NCBI GenBank assembly: GCA_022453515.1
Contig: JAJNNY010000011.1
Coordinates: 186,001-250,000 of the forward strand
Direction: 5' to 3'
Length of the DNA: 64,000 bases
From: Astrocystis sublimbata
Taxonomy: Eukaryota; Ascomycota; Sordariomycetes; Xylariales; Xylariaceae
A program made the translations under genes and the position numbers. Below the pieces are notes generated by a model. The model did not search any database, was not told the DNA's origin, and was given only the letters and a program-made list of their open reading frames with translations. This document shows, in pieces, positions 1 to 12,414 of the stretch (position 1 is the first letter of the stretch; every line of letters starts with the position of its first letter).

Positions 1-1720
1 ACCAGTCACAGTTGTGATGCTTCCTGAGTTAACACCAGATACCCCAGACCCTGTTGATATTGTTGAAGGAATTTGAGAGATCGTCGTTGTAACAGGCAAC
101 CCCCGTGAATCAGTACCAGTCACAGTTGTGAGGCTTCCTGGGCTACTTCCAGGTATTCCAGACCCTGTTGAAGGGTTTTGGGAGATCGTAGTTGTAACAG
201 GCAACCCCCTCGAATCAGTCCCAGTCACAGTCGTGATAACTCCCGAGCCACTCGTGTTTGTCTCAGACCCAGTTGGTATCGTTAACGCGCCACTATTCGT
301 ACCACTTCCGTTTGCCGAGGTCTGGATTATGGAAATCGTTGTCGTGACAGGCAACCCACTAGAATCCGTACCAGTCACAGTCGAGAGAAACTCCGAGCGC
401 GTAACGCCACTCCAGGTCGTTGCAGTTGCAGTCGGCGTTGTCGACGCTGAGGCATTTCCACTTATCGAGCTCTGAGTAAGCGACACAGTCGTTGTATGAG
501 GTAGTCCGCTGGAATCAGTAGTAGTCACAACTCCTGGGCTACTACTCGCGCTGATTCCAGACCCTATTGTCGAAGCACCGCCACTTCCATGCATCGAACT
601 CTGCGTCAGGGATATTGTCGTTGTAATAGGCAATCCACTCGAATCAGTGCCAGTCACGGTCGTGAAGCCTCCTGAGCTGGAAGATGCGGTTGTCCCTGCG
701 GAGCCGGAATTACTAGTAGTAGTACTCGGGCTGCCGCTGTTGGTCTGTGTTGTACCAGTAAAGTTCGACGAGCCGGTAACGCCACTACCTGAAGGGACAG
801 TTGACATCGATGCCCCTGGGCCGGTTGCGCTCCCTGAAGGAAACGACGCGCTGTCGGTGATGACAGTTGTCGTGGCATTTGAGGCAGAAGTGGGCGATGT
901 TGTAATTGTGTTTGAGCCACTGATAGGAGAGGATGGTGTGGATGTCTGTGTGGTAGAGTTTGACGAGCCGGACAAGCTCGTTGCTGTTTGGCTTCCGCCG
1001 CCACTCGCTGAAGAGCCTGTGGCTGTTGTTGTAGGCAGAGTTGTGATTCCCGAACCACTCCGTGTCACTGAGTTAGATGGAAAACTCGCACTAGAGTTCT
1101 GCCCCGAGGAAAGCGTAGACGTTGTCCCCGCCCCTCCTGTCGGGACCGTGATGCTCCCAGAAACAGTAGTGATGCGAACGCTGCTGGGCGTAGATCCAGA
1201 AGAGGCGTTTGCTGGCACTGATATCGACGAGCCAGATGAGATCGAAGACGCTGTGGAGCTACTACTCAATGGCGGGAGTGTGATGGCAGGATAAGAGGTG
1301 GGTGCGACGGTAGAGGGAGACGAGCAGTCAGGGTCCCCGGCAACCGTCGACGAGGAACAGACAACTGGGCATCGGCAGGCGGCGATGTAAGGCGACTTGT
1401 TGGCATTGCCGCATGCCATCGTGGCCTGTGGTGGATAGTTGGTGGCTCCGTAGGCGCCGACAGTTGCGCAGTACGCGATGGCTTCGTTCAAAGCCGTGGA
1501 GTTGTCGCAAGGGAACAACGTGCTGTAGCAACTGGAGGTAGACACCATGTTAGTTCTCATTAATATGTAGGTAGCTGAAAAGTGTGAGAGATATCTAGAC
1601 TGTGAAGACGTACGAAGGTGCAACTCCATTGCATTGGGACTGGGCCCCCACGCTAGCAGCGAATATCAAAAGTAGAAACAATCGCCAGCCCTTGGGACTG
1701 ACTGCCTGTGAGCCAGCCAT
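1..1720 (-). CDS. Secreted Ser/Thr-rich repeat protein, probable cell-wall protein (partial)
   Basis: The 3' part lies beyond the left edge; about 546 residues are visible. Exon 1 is 1720-1614, the intron 1613-1532 (donor GTACGT, branch CTAAC, acceptor CCAG, 82 bp), and exon 2 runs from 1531 to the edge with no stop. Exon 1 encodes a signal peptide (MAGSQAVSPKGWRLFLLLIF then AASVGAQ). It is followed by about 85 residues with nine cysteines, which could be a small disulfide domain; I do not recognise it and it does not clearly match CFEM. The rest is very rich in Ser, Thr and Gly and carries at least five copies of a unit like TVTGTDSSGLPVTTTIS (about 80-130, 180-236, 330-384, 484-532, 613-666), with another cut by the edge. 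Such repeats suggest an O-glycosylated wall protein or adhesin; whether it ends in a GPI signal cannot be seen. The upstream start and splice join exactly in phase, so the 5' model is strong and the function is inference. Confidence 0.8.
80..666 (-). repeat. Imperfect coding repeats inside the Ser/Thr-rich protein
   Basis: Five spaced copies of a roughly 50-bp unit encode TVTGTDS(S/R)GLPVTTTIS-like peptides, with variable Ser/Gly-rich spacers of 50-110 bp. A sixth copy is truncated at positions 1-15. The copies differ mostly by silent or conservative changes, so the array looks kept by selection and not freshly expanded. Confidence 0.75.
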
Positions 1721-3361
1721 GGCTGCAGATAGTTCTGGTGAACGAGTGTGGCAGGGTGATATATGCAAGAAGGCTGAGAATGTCTCCTAATAGAGACGGG
1801 GAAACGAGTGGATGACACTTTCGAGGTCAACGAGGAGTGAAGAAGGTTCCCTTAAACCATATAGGAATTCATGTCCACCTTCTTACTACTTATAACTCAG
1901 TATGTCCCCGTTGAATTTCGTCATCTCGCCGTTTCGGCATCGAGCAAGCATTCATGCAGGCCTGTTCGTCGCTAAAGCGCTGCATGTCTGAAGCTGATGG
2001 TTTGCGATGTCGCACGAACAGATTGAAGTCGTACGACCCAGCTTTGCAATGAACCAATAAGCAATCGTGCCCGCGCCTCCATCAGGATATGCATCTCGTC
2101 TATTGTGAGAAGAATGGTCTCAGAAGCTGTCTTTTCAGCTCATGGTTGAATCGTATGACTTGAGATGGAGGCCTGCGCGTTGGCATATAACCAGCTCTTT
2201 GAGACCTCGACGCAGAGTTGCACGACCATTGTGTGTCAGATATAATTGGGCATATGATGAGGTCTTGTTTCCATAAGCTTATTTCATCCCAAACCTGGTC
2301 CCGAGCCTGTAAGATATTGAAACCGAAACCCTGCTTGACCGGCTCCTTCATTTACGCCACCAGTTGTTAACACACGATGTCGAGATCAAAGAGTATTGTG
2401 CAGATTAGCTGATAGCAAAAACAGGGAGGAGGAGAGATAAACTGCTTGGACTGGTGCAGACTAAGATGACGGCAGGTCTAGTGGTAGTATTATTCTGCTC
2501 CGGCGTATGAAGGTTCAAAGGCCGATTACAATAATATCTCAAGATCCAAGGAGATATTATGCGAATTCCCACTACCATTAGCTGATTGACCCTTGTATTG
2601 CCGAGACATTGCCATCGTACTACTCGCACTGCAATGGTCCTTCGGTGCACCTCGGTGCAGTATTCGGTGTAAATACTCTCAGGGGCGAAGTATCACAATC
2701 GGCCGTGATGCTAGTGAGTGCTGGTGATGAGAGGGGGCAGTGTTTATTGTTGCTGCTGCTGTTGGAACAGAGACCTCACTGTTGATCGTATCTCAGAGAC
2801 TATATCCCATGGTCATTTCTTATAATCTAGGTACCCATCAATGCTGAAAGCTTGTGATAGCCTTCTCGTAATAGAGTCGCATAGTCCTAGAGGCCTATTT
2901 GCAATCAAAGCTCGTGTCTCCTTCTATATCTAGTTGAATCACCGGCAGGGTATATTTCGAGTATCAATGACCATTATCATGTTAGGCTACTCTTAATTTG
3001 AAGCCCGGACCGCTGCCCTACTTCTCTAGTTCTTTAGATGCTATCATACGATCACCACGTAACGTTGTGCAGGAACTTTTTGCCACGACACAATCAGGCT
3101 TCGTGGAAATGTGAGTACTCGATGAGACAAGGCTGATAACCCTTGCCGGTGGTTATCTGCTTGAGCGCTAGTTATTGTCGTCGAGCAGTACGATATAATA
3201 TGTGAGACTCCCGATCATGGAGGCCGTTTAAGATGATACCTAAGCAGTCCTTCCAGCGTCAATGCTGTACTTATTATGTATTGTCTTGTCTGTCTTGTGT
3301 AGATGTGATTGAATATCAAATGGTATCGCTGATCGTTCGCCCCTGAAGTTTCGCGTGTCAT
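1721..3361. other. Intergenic region between two minus-strand genes
   Basis: No supported gene. Only short unrelated open frames are present, none with a recognisable family or good splice signals. The part next to 1721 must hold the promoter and 5' UTR of the Ser/Thr-rich protein gene. The part just below 3362 must hold the 3' UTR of the ankyrin/CorA gene. A short GCT/GTT repeat lies near 2746-2764. Confidence 0.6.
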
Positions 3362-6300
3362 CTATTGAGGCAATCCACTCTCCAGGTCTTGGACCAAGCC
3401 TCTCTGCCTTGGACCGGCGGTCGCCCATGTTATATTATTGCCATCCCCGCTCCCCAGGCTTTTCCTCCTGCGACGTTCAGGGGACAGCCGACCATGGGCG
3501 CGAGAGCCGGGACTTCGTTCACGGCTATGATAGCTCGGTCTCATGCTCGGCTTGTTGGCGTTATAAGTGACACCGCCGTCCCAATCCCCTACGTGAGTGA
3601 GCGGCGGCGGGTAGTAGTCTTCGCGACGCGACGAGAAAGACGGCTTCGGGAACTGGGATTTCTCGTGAGTGGTGGTGAACACCAGGCTTTTGGTAGGATA
3701 CATCTCGTCATCATCGTCATACCCGTCGCGCCGAGAACGTTTCTTCTTTTCTCGTCTCAAAGTATCAGATGGGCCTCCAAGCATCTCCCTCGCTTGCGAA
3801 AAGAGGTTGATAGCGCCATCAGAGATATTTCGAACAGTGAAAGCCAGCGCGACAAGTGGTATGCTGATGGCAAAACCAATACCAAACAAGTATTTGCTGA
3901 CGTATGGTATTGTGAGTTCGATTCCTTCGCCCCATTCCACAAAGTTAATCGCAAAGAATGACGCGATAAACGACAAAGGTAGGAATATAATTGTTACGAT
4001 TGTAAACACCATGATTGTCTGCCCCTGCTTGGCGGCAATGACTGCTTGATCGCCAGCAAATCTCGCCTCGAGAGCATTACTATGTTTTTGCTTTAGGTCA
4101 AGTAGGTCAGTGAGGCTTTTGTAGAGTGACAAGGCCTGTCTATCCATTCGGCTAACGTCTTTTTGCTTCGCGTCTATGCCTCGTTTTTGCTCGCCCGCGC
4201 GCCGCCTAATTTCTGAGACTACAGCATCAGTCGTGCGGCGTGAGCCTTCGCCGCGTACCTCTTCTGTCACGAAGCCCTCGAGATAGGTGACGGTTTGGAG
4301 CTGAGAGTCAAGAATGCCCATGATGATATTGAGTTCATCTCGAATGTCCTTGATCTCAGCAAGCAGAGAAGTCTCTACGCCAATATCGAGCAGGGCGTCG
4401 GGAAACTGGTCGGCTTTGTCTTCATCTGCATGGTCCTCGTCTGTGCTAGAACCAATGAAAACAGACCGGCTCTTGCGCCGTCGCCGATGTCGCTGTAGCC
4501 ACTGTGCTGACTGTGCCGAAGCACGGTTGAAACGGCTGAAGAGCCGGCTTTCGCGGTCCGTGACCACTCCGATTGAGCTCTCAAACATGTCCAGGAACTG
4601 GTAGTCCTGGTCATCCAGCCGACTGTGGTCGAACATGCCAGAGCACCGACTCGTAATGAGCATGGCAAGATCATAAACCGATTGGATGGGGGGTCTAGTT
4701 TTCGCATTTGTCTCTTCGATTATACCATCTAGTACGTTTAACGGATCGTTCTTCGGCTGGTCCCACCGTTGAGGGAAACATGTTACGACAAGATCTGACT
4801 GTGTTAGTATTGTATTCAAAAATTGACGGCGCAACGGTGTACCTTTCCCGATGACCCATAGCCATAGCTGATCGACCATGAATACTTTTTTCTCGATCCC
4901 ATATCTCTTGCAAAAACGATACACGACTCTACCGGAAAACAAAAATCAGCATATGCCAGATCGGGTAAAGATTAGGCGGAATCATACTGATCTGTGTCAC
5001 GTGCTGAGGTATCGATGCCATGATAGAAATACTGATCAAGCGTTCTGCGTGGATGGAGTGGTGGTGTGTTGTGTAGGTACGCTTTAATAATTAGGGAGTC
5101 TCTGCTATGGGGAACATGATGCGGCGTTCTTTCATGTACATGTCTAACAGCATGGGCCATTTTCTGGCGTCTCTCGTCGGTTTCGTAGTGTAAGAAAGGC
5201 ATCTATATATCAATTTAGCAGGAGTTATTGGATGTCAGTCTACGGGATCGTCTTACAAACAGTACGATCTTCCCGTGGGATGCGGCATGACGCGGTGTAT
5301 CCCAGGGAAGAGACAATACCTGTTTCCCATTTCCGCTACCGCTAACGTTACCACTTCCACTCGCACCGCTTGCAGCGCTATCTTGTCTCTGTGGCGGGTT
5401 ACCGGGTGGTCCTTTGGCCCTCTTGGCTCTCTTCGGATGTCGCTCCGCAAGCTGTTCGCTTTTGCTGCTCTTCTTCTTCGACTCGGACTTTGGCGATTTA
5501 ATTTGGGTGTCCGAGGGATGCCGGGACATAGATGGTTCGGCGTCTTGTGAAGATTTACCACTTAACTCGGACGGGTCTTCAGAAAGGGTTCCTAATATTT
5601 GTTGCTCTTCTTTCCTGTCTGGTCCGTCTCTTCGTGGTTCATCTCTTCGCGGTGATGGAATTCGATGGCAGAAAGTACGCATGAAATGCGCATGCGCAAA
5701 TGGCCCCTAACCACCACCCGTTAATGAGCAGATCCTTCATCGCGGGACATTGACGGCATGGAGCCAGATTCGCTCACCTTATGCTCCTGATCAAAACATT
5801 TCTCCAATGCTTTGAAAGATTCTATATCTCTATGCCCAGCTTCTATAAAGGACTTGGACAGCAGCGTCTAGTGAGGTGTAAGCACAAGGTCTTGAAGGGC
5901 GCGGACAGATCTAAGTACCTCAACCCACGCAATATTATTGGCCGGGAGATGAATCCACCGGAAGTCAGGTTTGTAGTGTAGGTTTTTGGTCAAAGTCGAG
6001 ACTTTCGGCTTGTCGAGCTCATCGTTCCAGCCGTACAACAGGTCGTAAACAGAATGCTTGGATACAAGCTGCTTCTTCTCGAACTGTCCGAAGTCCACGA
6101 CGGTCGCCTCAAATGCCTTGCAGGCACTTTCTTCGAGCTCGGACAATCGATTCGCGGTCCTCGCAGGCGACAGCAGCTGAACAATGTCCGCGTGATGCTT
6201 CTCGGCAGCGCAAAGCATCGGCGTTCGATCGAAGCCGTCCTTTAGGGTGGTATTAACGTCTGGTCGTTTGAGCAGAAGCTCTACGATGTCTTCGAAGCCG

Positions 6301-7282
6301 TTAAATGCAGCCCAGCTGTGTGTAACATCGTCAGTTGCGTGTGATGGAATCGAACGGGAACAGTTCGTTCGCAACGAGATACGTACTGAAGAGGTGTCAT
6401 CCCATTCGATAGCTCGGCGTTGACTTTGGCCCTGGTCTCGAGCAACAGAGCAACAACGGAGATATTACCGCTCTGCGCAGCGTTGTGCAGGGGCGTCCAG
6501 CCGCCGTCGCTGATGGCTTCCGGGTTCGCGCCGTGACTGAGAAGCAATCGGACCATGTCATCGCGATGCTCTTTGTCGGAGCTCTCAGCCGACAGATGCA
6601 GAGCTGTGCGTCCGCGATTGTTCGCTACGGTGACGTCGGCGCCATTCTCCAGGAGGAACCTCGCGAGTTCGATGTTGCTGTTGGTGGCAGCCCACAGGAG
6701 CGGTGTGCGACCGATCTGGTCTCGCACGTCGAGATCGGCGCCGTGTTTCTGCAGCAGTCGCAGGGTGCCCGTTGTCCACTTGGCCTTGGTGTTCTTCTCG
6801 GAGGCGAGATACGACAGCGGTGACCTGCCCTCCTTGTCCTTCGCATTCACGTCGGCGCGACCAGCAAGTAAGGCCTCGACGACCTTGTCGTGCCCCTTGA
6901 TAGCGGCAATGAACAGGGCTGTCTGGCCGAGGCGGTTGCGGGCGTTGGGGTCGGCATGGCGGGCGAGCAGCTCAGAGACGACGGCGACATTACCGCCCTC
7001 AGCAGTCTTAACAAGGGCGGGGATCTCGGTGTCGCGCTTGGGGTTCACGTCGGCGCCGTACTCGATCAGGAGGCGTACGATGGAGAGCTTGCCTCTCGCA
7101 GCGACCTTCTGCAGGGCCTGGCGCAGGGCGTCGAGGTCGGTGGTGGAGGTCCACGGGGGGTCTTCGGCGAGGATGTCGCGTACACGGGCTTCGTTGGCTT
7201 GGGCCGAGGCGGCGATGATTCGCAGGTGGCGCGGGTCTGGCTGACTGCTCGCAACGCTGGCTCGCGGCGAGGGGGAGGCCAT
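3362..7282 (-). CDS. Ankyrin-repeat protein with C-terminal CorA-like transmembrane domain
   Basis: Seven exons: 7282-6387, 6315-5919, 5867-5778, 5706-5257, 5202-4988, 4928-4843, 4794-3362, about 1188 aa. All junctions have GT donors, AG acceptors and preserved phase. Residues from about 45 to 350 form eight or nine ankyrin repeats (ADVNPKRD, GADLDVRDQIGRTPLLWAA, TPLHNAAQSGN). Splicing of the first intron restores the repeat TPLHWAAFNGFEDIVELLL. The middle holds the family blocks WIHLPANNIAWVE, KIVLFMPFLHYET and VTCFPQRWDQPKNDP. Two membrane helices lie at about 971-996 and 1012-1032, followed by a basic, Arg/Ser-rich tail. This layout is known in many Pezizomycotina and related to CorA/ZntB metal transporters, but the CorA GMN signature is not visible, so ion transport is uncertain. 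The open frame continues upstream to 7573 without another ATG, so 7282 is chosen as start. Confidence 0.9.
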
Positions 7283-8487
7283 GCCGTGGCTGCGGCTGCG
7301 GCAGTAGTTGTGATTGTCCCCGTCGTACCCGTGGTGCCCAATGTGCCCAATGTCTCTATCGTCGTTCCTGTTGTCGCGGTCGCGGTCGCGTGGTCGAGCA
7401 GATGGGGAGAATCCGGGGTTCAGATCCAGACATGCAGTAGGTCCAATTCGGGACCAATTCAAATCCAAATCCACACAGGCGCGTCGCGGGGACTGCACTA
7501 TAAGTCTATAACTGGGGCACCATGGTTGCCCTGGTTCTCCTGATTCGCATCGTACAGTACCGAAATTATAGGTTCAATCGAAGTGAACCTGGCGACTGGG
7601 AAGGGTCAAGTGTGAACGGATATTGCTAACGAGGAGCCATTGATTGCTAAGGTAACTCTCGCCTATCAATCGGCTGTACTAACGTCCACCGGGGTCACAG
7701 TGCAAGAGCGAGCCATCGATTAGTCTCCTGCTGCTTGCCGCTTGCCAAACCTGGCCCTGGCATTGCCTGGCGGGCTGGCTCGCCTCACCTGGTCCGGTCA
7801 AGTCTCTAGCTATTGTGGCCATGGATAGATGCAGCTGCTGCTAAGTGCAGATTTTGTGGTCGCACCCGCTGCTCCGACTCCTGCTCCTCAGTCCTGGGCC
7901 TCCCGCGTAACTTGGTAGCACAGCATGCGGAGATCAGTCGGTTGGAGTTGACCAGCAATTACTTACATCGATTGGGGTCGGGGCGTGACCAATAGGACGG
8001 ACATCAGGTGCGAGTGACAAAATCTCACTCAGGTGAGCAAGTAGCCGTCATCATGACACCAGATATGCTTCACAATGGGGTCCATCCCTCGCATCCAATA
8101 TACATGAGAGCCAAGCCATGACCTGCAGAATCATACCGGAACGCCATTTCACTACCCATTGAGCATTCATTTGGTGAGCCAAGAGCAGTGTCATGTCAGG
8201 CCAAGTTTAGAGGTTGAAGGTGAAAATCAGTTTTCTTTATATCGTGGTATATCCTTTCCAAATCCGAAACCCACTCATACCCGGTCGCCAAATATTAAAA
8301 TACACTCTCTATGTAAGTAGGGTACATCGTATGGCGCTGGCGTCTAAGCCGAATGGAGCCGTGACATCGTAGACGACTCGTCCGTGGACGACTCGCCGGT
8401 GGGCGCAGTCTTACTTGCTTACACCCACAATATTGCACTTGTCTTGTGTCTTCGCCGCCGTTACATGCGAATCACTGGTAAGCCTCT
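7283..8487. other. Intergenic region, promoter of the ankyrin/CorA gene
   Basis: No supported gene. The first 290 bases continue the open frame of the ankyrin gene without an ATG and so are probably 5' UTR. The remainder is expected to hold its promoter and, near 8487, the 3' UTR of the SGNH hydrolase. No repeat or RNA gene was seen. Confidence 0.55.
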
Positions 8488-9732
8488 TTAGACTACCTGC
8501 AACTGGGGGAATCTGTGCTCCCGGTTACGGCGAGACCGCTTGTGAGACGACTTCTCCGCAGCAGCCTTTTCTTGTTCCTGCACGTGGAAGGCCGCGAGTT
8601 CGGCCTTCATCCGATCGAGCTCGGCCCTCTCCTTAGATATCGTAGCGTTCGCGACCAATTGCTCAACCTCCAGGTTGGCCGCGTACTCCTCCTTGCGCTC
8701 GTCGTTGCCGTCATCGAGTATGCCCATGATAGGCTCTGGTGTCTGCAGGAAGCCCCTGGCATCGGCCTCGACGATCGCCTCGAACATCTTGGTAGCCATC
8801 ATCTCGTAACCGGCTGTGCCAGGGTGCATGCCATCCTCGGCAATGTTCCCATCCTGGATACCGTCAGGGCCCTGAAGATCGGCGAGCACAACAGGCTTTC
8901 CCTGCTCCTGGTAGATCTGAGCAAGTCTCCGGATCTGCGGGTTGACGCGGAAGACATCTTCCCGGCCATTGAATCGCTTGTCCCAGGTGGGAAGGATCGT
9001 AGAGACAATGACGGTGGATCGGGGAGACGTGTCCAAGCAGTACTGCACGAGGGCGTCATATCGCTTGAAGAAGTTGTCGATGTCGATGTGTTGGAAGCAG
9101 TCGTTGGAGCCGGCATTGATCAAGAACAGGTTGGGCTTTCTAGAGGGAACCGCCTTCTTCGCATGGAAGTGGATTCTGTGCGTGGGCACACCTGGGTAGG
9201 CCTCGATGTCGTTGTCAGTCATGTTTCCGAGACGCTGGGTTCCAACAAAGTTGACAGGGTTGCCGATAGTCGTGAGCTTCTCTCGCAGAGGACGGCGGAA
9301 TCCGTTGTTGTCGATGCCTTTCTCGGGGCTGTCACCGCGAGTGGTCGAGGCACCCAGAGCCATGATACGCAGCGGCATGCCATCGGCAAGAGGCAGTTCG
9401 TATCCAGGGCGCTTGTGCGGCTTGCTCTTCCAGAACTTGGTAGTGCCGTGGCCGAGTGAGCTGTTGCCGGATACGTATGAGACTCCGCCACCGCTGAACT
9501 GGCCAGGTGATTTGCCGTCGCCAGTCACGTAGCTGACACCGTTCTTGAATCCGTCTCCCAGAGACTGCGACCATTCGCTTTCGCTCACGGTGCCGGTGAA
9601 GAGCAGCGCTGTCACGTTGCGTCAGTCGCATGCTCATCAAATGTGAAGGTGAGCGTGCCTCGGTGCGCGCAAAGACTTACCTATAACAACTAGTGGGACG
9701 AACAGAAAAACGAGCAGTCGCTTCCTCGCCAT
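8488..9732 (-). CDS. SGNH/GDSL-type hydrolase, secreted or membrane-anchored
   Basis: Two exons, 9732-9681 and 9608-8488, separated by a 72-bp intron (GTAAGT...GACAG), giving 390 aa. The N-terminus MARKRLLVFLFVPLVVIALL is a signal peptide or signal anchor created only by splicing, which supports the model. SGNH blocks follow in order: block I LGASTTRGD (nucleophile Ser105; the usual Asp of GDS is Ala), block III INAGSND (Asn186) and block V EDGMHPGTAGY (Asp276, His279). These are the oxyanion and catalytic residues of SGNH esterases, some of which deacetylate plant or fungal polysaccharides (CE3-like). The substrate is unknown. The last 70 residues are a charged, Glu/Lys/Arg-rich probable coiled coil, unusual for a purely secreted esterase. 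The family call is firm; the substrate and topology are inference. Confidence 0.88.
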
Positions 9733-9915
9733 GACGACAGACAGGAAGTTTGTGGCCGTCGCTTGCAACTGCTTTGGAAAGGCCGGAGCCGGAAAGGCTG
9801 GTAGTTTGTCCATGTTTGCTGATACGCCGGGCTGGCAAGACGGTACGACTGTAAATTAATGTATGGGTTGGTAGGTATGGTAGGACGTGAGTAACGGTAA
9901 TGGCGGCGGGTCACG

Positions 9916-9941
9916 ATGTGTGTGTATGTATGTGTGTGTGC
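9916..9941. repeat. TG/TATG microsatellite
   Basis: A short run of alternating TG with TATG interruptions lies in the upstream region of the SGNH hydrolase. It is a simple sequence repeat with no further visible role. Confidence 0.7.
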
Positions 9942-11249
9942 GACCGCGCGGATATACCGACGAGGATTAAAAGAATGACTATGGTGAACTGACGAAGCAC
10001 AAATGCAAGATGGAGCCTGTCGCAAGGACAAGATGCAGAAGAGGAGAAATGAACGACTCCGGGTGAGATTGGTCAGGAAAGGAATTCCATAAGAAGAAGC
10101 AGGAGACGGAGGTGATCTTCAGTGCGCGAGACGTTCCCATCCACCCCTTTCGCTGCTACTGTGCTAGTCGTGTCGGGCTGAGGCAGGCCGGGGGAGTCGC
10201 CAAGCATCGCCAAGACGAAGAGGCAAGTTGGGACAGGTGCGCGGGCGTGTGCAATTGGAGGTGTGGGCTCGTCAGTGGGGTGGCAGTGGGCTTCGTCTGA
10301 GGCGGATCGGCATGGCTTGTTCGCGTCCTCCGCCCTCTGTATGCGTGCTGCGCTGCTCCTGACGATGATGCCTGGTTGTGCGGCGTCGGCCAGGGCAGGA
10401 TTACCTTACTTAGATATGTATATGTATGTGCGTGCTGCAGAGCAAAGGCTCGGGAATGTCTGTCCCTGCTGGGTTCGCTGCTCGCTGCTCGCTCTTCACG
10501 ATGCACGCAGCAGTGTGTGCGAGATGGAGAATGCGTGGTCAGTCAAGTGTCAGGTGCCGGAGCGTGCCAGCGGGTTGGGAGCTGAGATGCAAGCGTCAGT
10601 CTGGTCGGCAACTATGAGTTGACTACCTTCGTTCGGGGCAATTGACCAGGCTCGATAGTCTCGATGGAGCAGGAAATAAGGAGACAGGGAACCCTTGACC
10701 TGGCCTTCGAGTTCAAGGTTATTTCTGACCTTACCTTATTCCTCTCTGCCCGTCTGTTTGCAGGTGTCCTTTGCAGGTGCATCGTGTTGGCGGTACGCTG
10801 CACTACTTTCCAACCTACACACTTACAACTATCTAGCAGGTAGTGGGGCTGTATACTCATGTCTCAGTGTAGGTGCACCTAGTCCCTTTTCCCCAGAGCA
10901 AACCTGGGCGCTCCAGGGTGCCAGGGCAGGCGGGCCAGGGCATCTCACAGAAGGTTCTTTGCTGCAGGACTCACTGCACCGACAGCTGTATCTACTTATC
11001 TCCAATGCCTCCATCCATCGGCTTGGCCCACGACACGAACAATCCCAACAGCCAAGACCTCGAGTTCCATTCCAGTTGCCATTGCCATCCCCAAAGCAGG
11101 AATTCGTTCTCATCCAAGCTGCGAGGTGCCGAGTTCCGACCCTCCGCCTCCCGTTTCTTTGTTCTGTTGGTCCTGTCCTGGTCTTATGCGTGGGGAGATG
11201 CCAGGGAGGCAACTGTGTGGTCTTGGGACACGTCATTATCTCTTTCTTG

Positions 11250-11312
11250 ACACGCAACACGCAACACGCAACACGCAACACGCAACACGCAACACGCAAC
11301 ACGCAACACGCA
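11250..11312. repeat. Tandem repeat, nine perfect 7-bp units (ACACGCA)
   Basis: Nine uninterrupted copies of ACACGCA span exactly 63 bp, followed by a partial unit. Because 7 is not a multiple of 3 and the unit has no stop codon in any phase, all frames stay open through it. This explains the spurious long open frames around it on both strands. Confidence 0.95.
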
Positions 11313-12414
11313 ACTCCTAGGCGGCAGTGCAATCGGACAACCACTCGAGCCACTGTCGCAAATGCCCCGCGATGTGCCACTCAAGATGAGGCGCCTCTCT
11401 TTTGTCTAAAACTCCTACGTCGTATATAACATAATGCAACGTCGGACCGAAGCCCTTCCTCTGCCCAACAACAACATCAAAGAGCATACTTTTGTCAGGC
11501 TGTCCAGCAATTAATGTACCATCTGTCTTGGCGATAATGTTGTGATGTTTCATGGTGAGGGTTTGATGCCGTAGCTCGCAGCTTGCGGCGAGTCTGGTCA
11601 GTGTGCGCACCTTAACCCAATACGTTTCAGACGTAGCCCAGAAACGACCCGTCGGTGAGCCACGGGGAGCACTTCTAAAATAAGCATCATGCTTGTGAGA
11701 TCTACTGTTACCTCCTCCAAACCACACCGACGCAAGTCCGACGACGCAACGGCACTGGGTAATAACAACAACCGGACCTCTGGATGATACCGAACATCGC
11801 AAGCGAGGCCGGGTTTGCATTTTCGAACATGACATTGACTGCGATAACGAGATGTGATCAGCAAGGAGGTTGACGAGCAACCGATAAGGGGCTCAGGCCA
11901 CTACTCCCTGCCTCGCCTGCCCTCCTTCTCTTTGTGATGCTGATCTAGGTCAGAATATAGTCATATTAACTGTCAAGTGCACACATGGCTCGCAGGGCTA
12001 TCTAATACAGCCACATACTAACTAGGTAAGGAGTGCGATGCCTCTGCGACTATCTTAATGAAGATAAGACTAGGTCCGAAACTAGACCTCCTTATTGTCA
12101 GATCCTCGAATCGTCTGTATTGCGTAAGCTAAGTTAGGGGCAGGTCGAGCCCTCCTTCTACGATGGGTTAAACCCATCCGTCAGAATTTCGCCCTCTAGT
12201 CTGGACTGTATACACGAATCAGATCATGGCAGTCTTTTGTTAGCTCTCATCCAGATCCTATGTGCCTATCTTGGGTCAGCCACTAATAGAGTCAGCCTTA
12301 GCTTCTCGTCAAATCCCATAGCCGCAGGATTCGCCTTGCCAAGACGCTGTCCACCTTCTATCGTTCCTCTGCATGCCTCTAAAGCCTATTACTTTCAGCC
12401 GACAATTTCGCACC

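Noticed and set aside
647..1294. 215-codon plus-strand frame
   Set aside because: Antisense of the Ser/Thr-rich repeat protein, whose minus-strand frame has a signal peptide and a spliced start.
6340..6356. B-box-like GTTCGATTCC on the minus strand
   Set aside because: It lies in an intron of the ankyrin/CorA gene and has no A box or tRNA fold around it.
8515..9459. 314-codon frame antisense to the SGNH hydrolase
   Set aside because: The minus strand carries all catalytic motifs; the plus frame has none.
10829..11429. Long overlapping frames on both strands around the 7-bp repeat
   Set aside because: They are open only because the 7-bp unit lacks stop codons in every phase.
11319..11880. 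187-codon minus-strand open frame
   Set aside because: It has no ATG at its beginning and no recognised domain, and another frame of the same strand is equally open. It could be a decayed gene, but the evidence is too weak to list as one.
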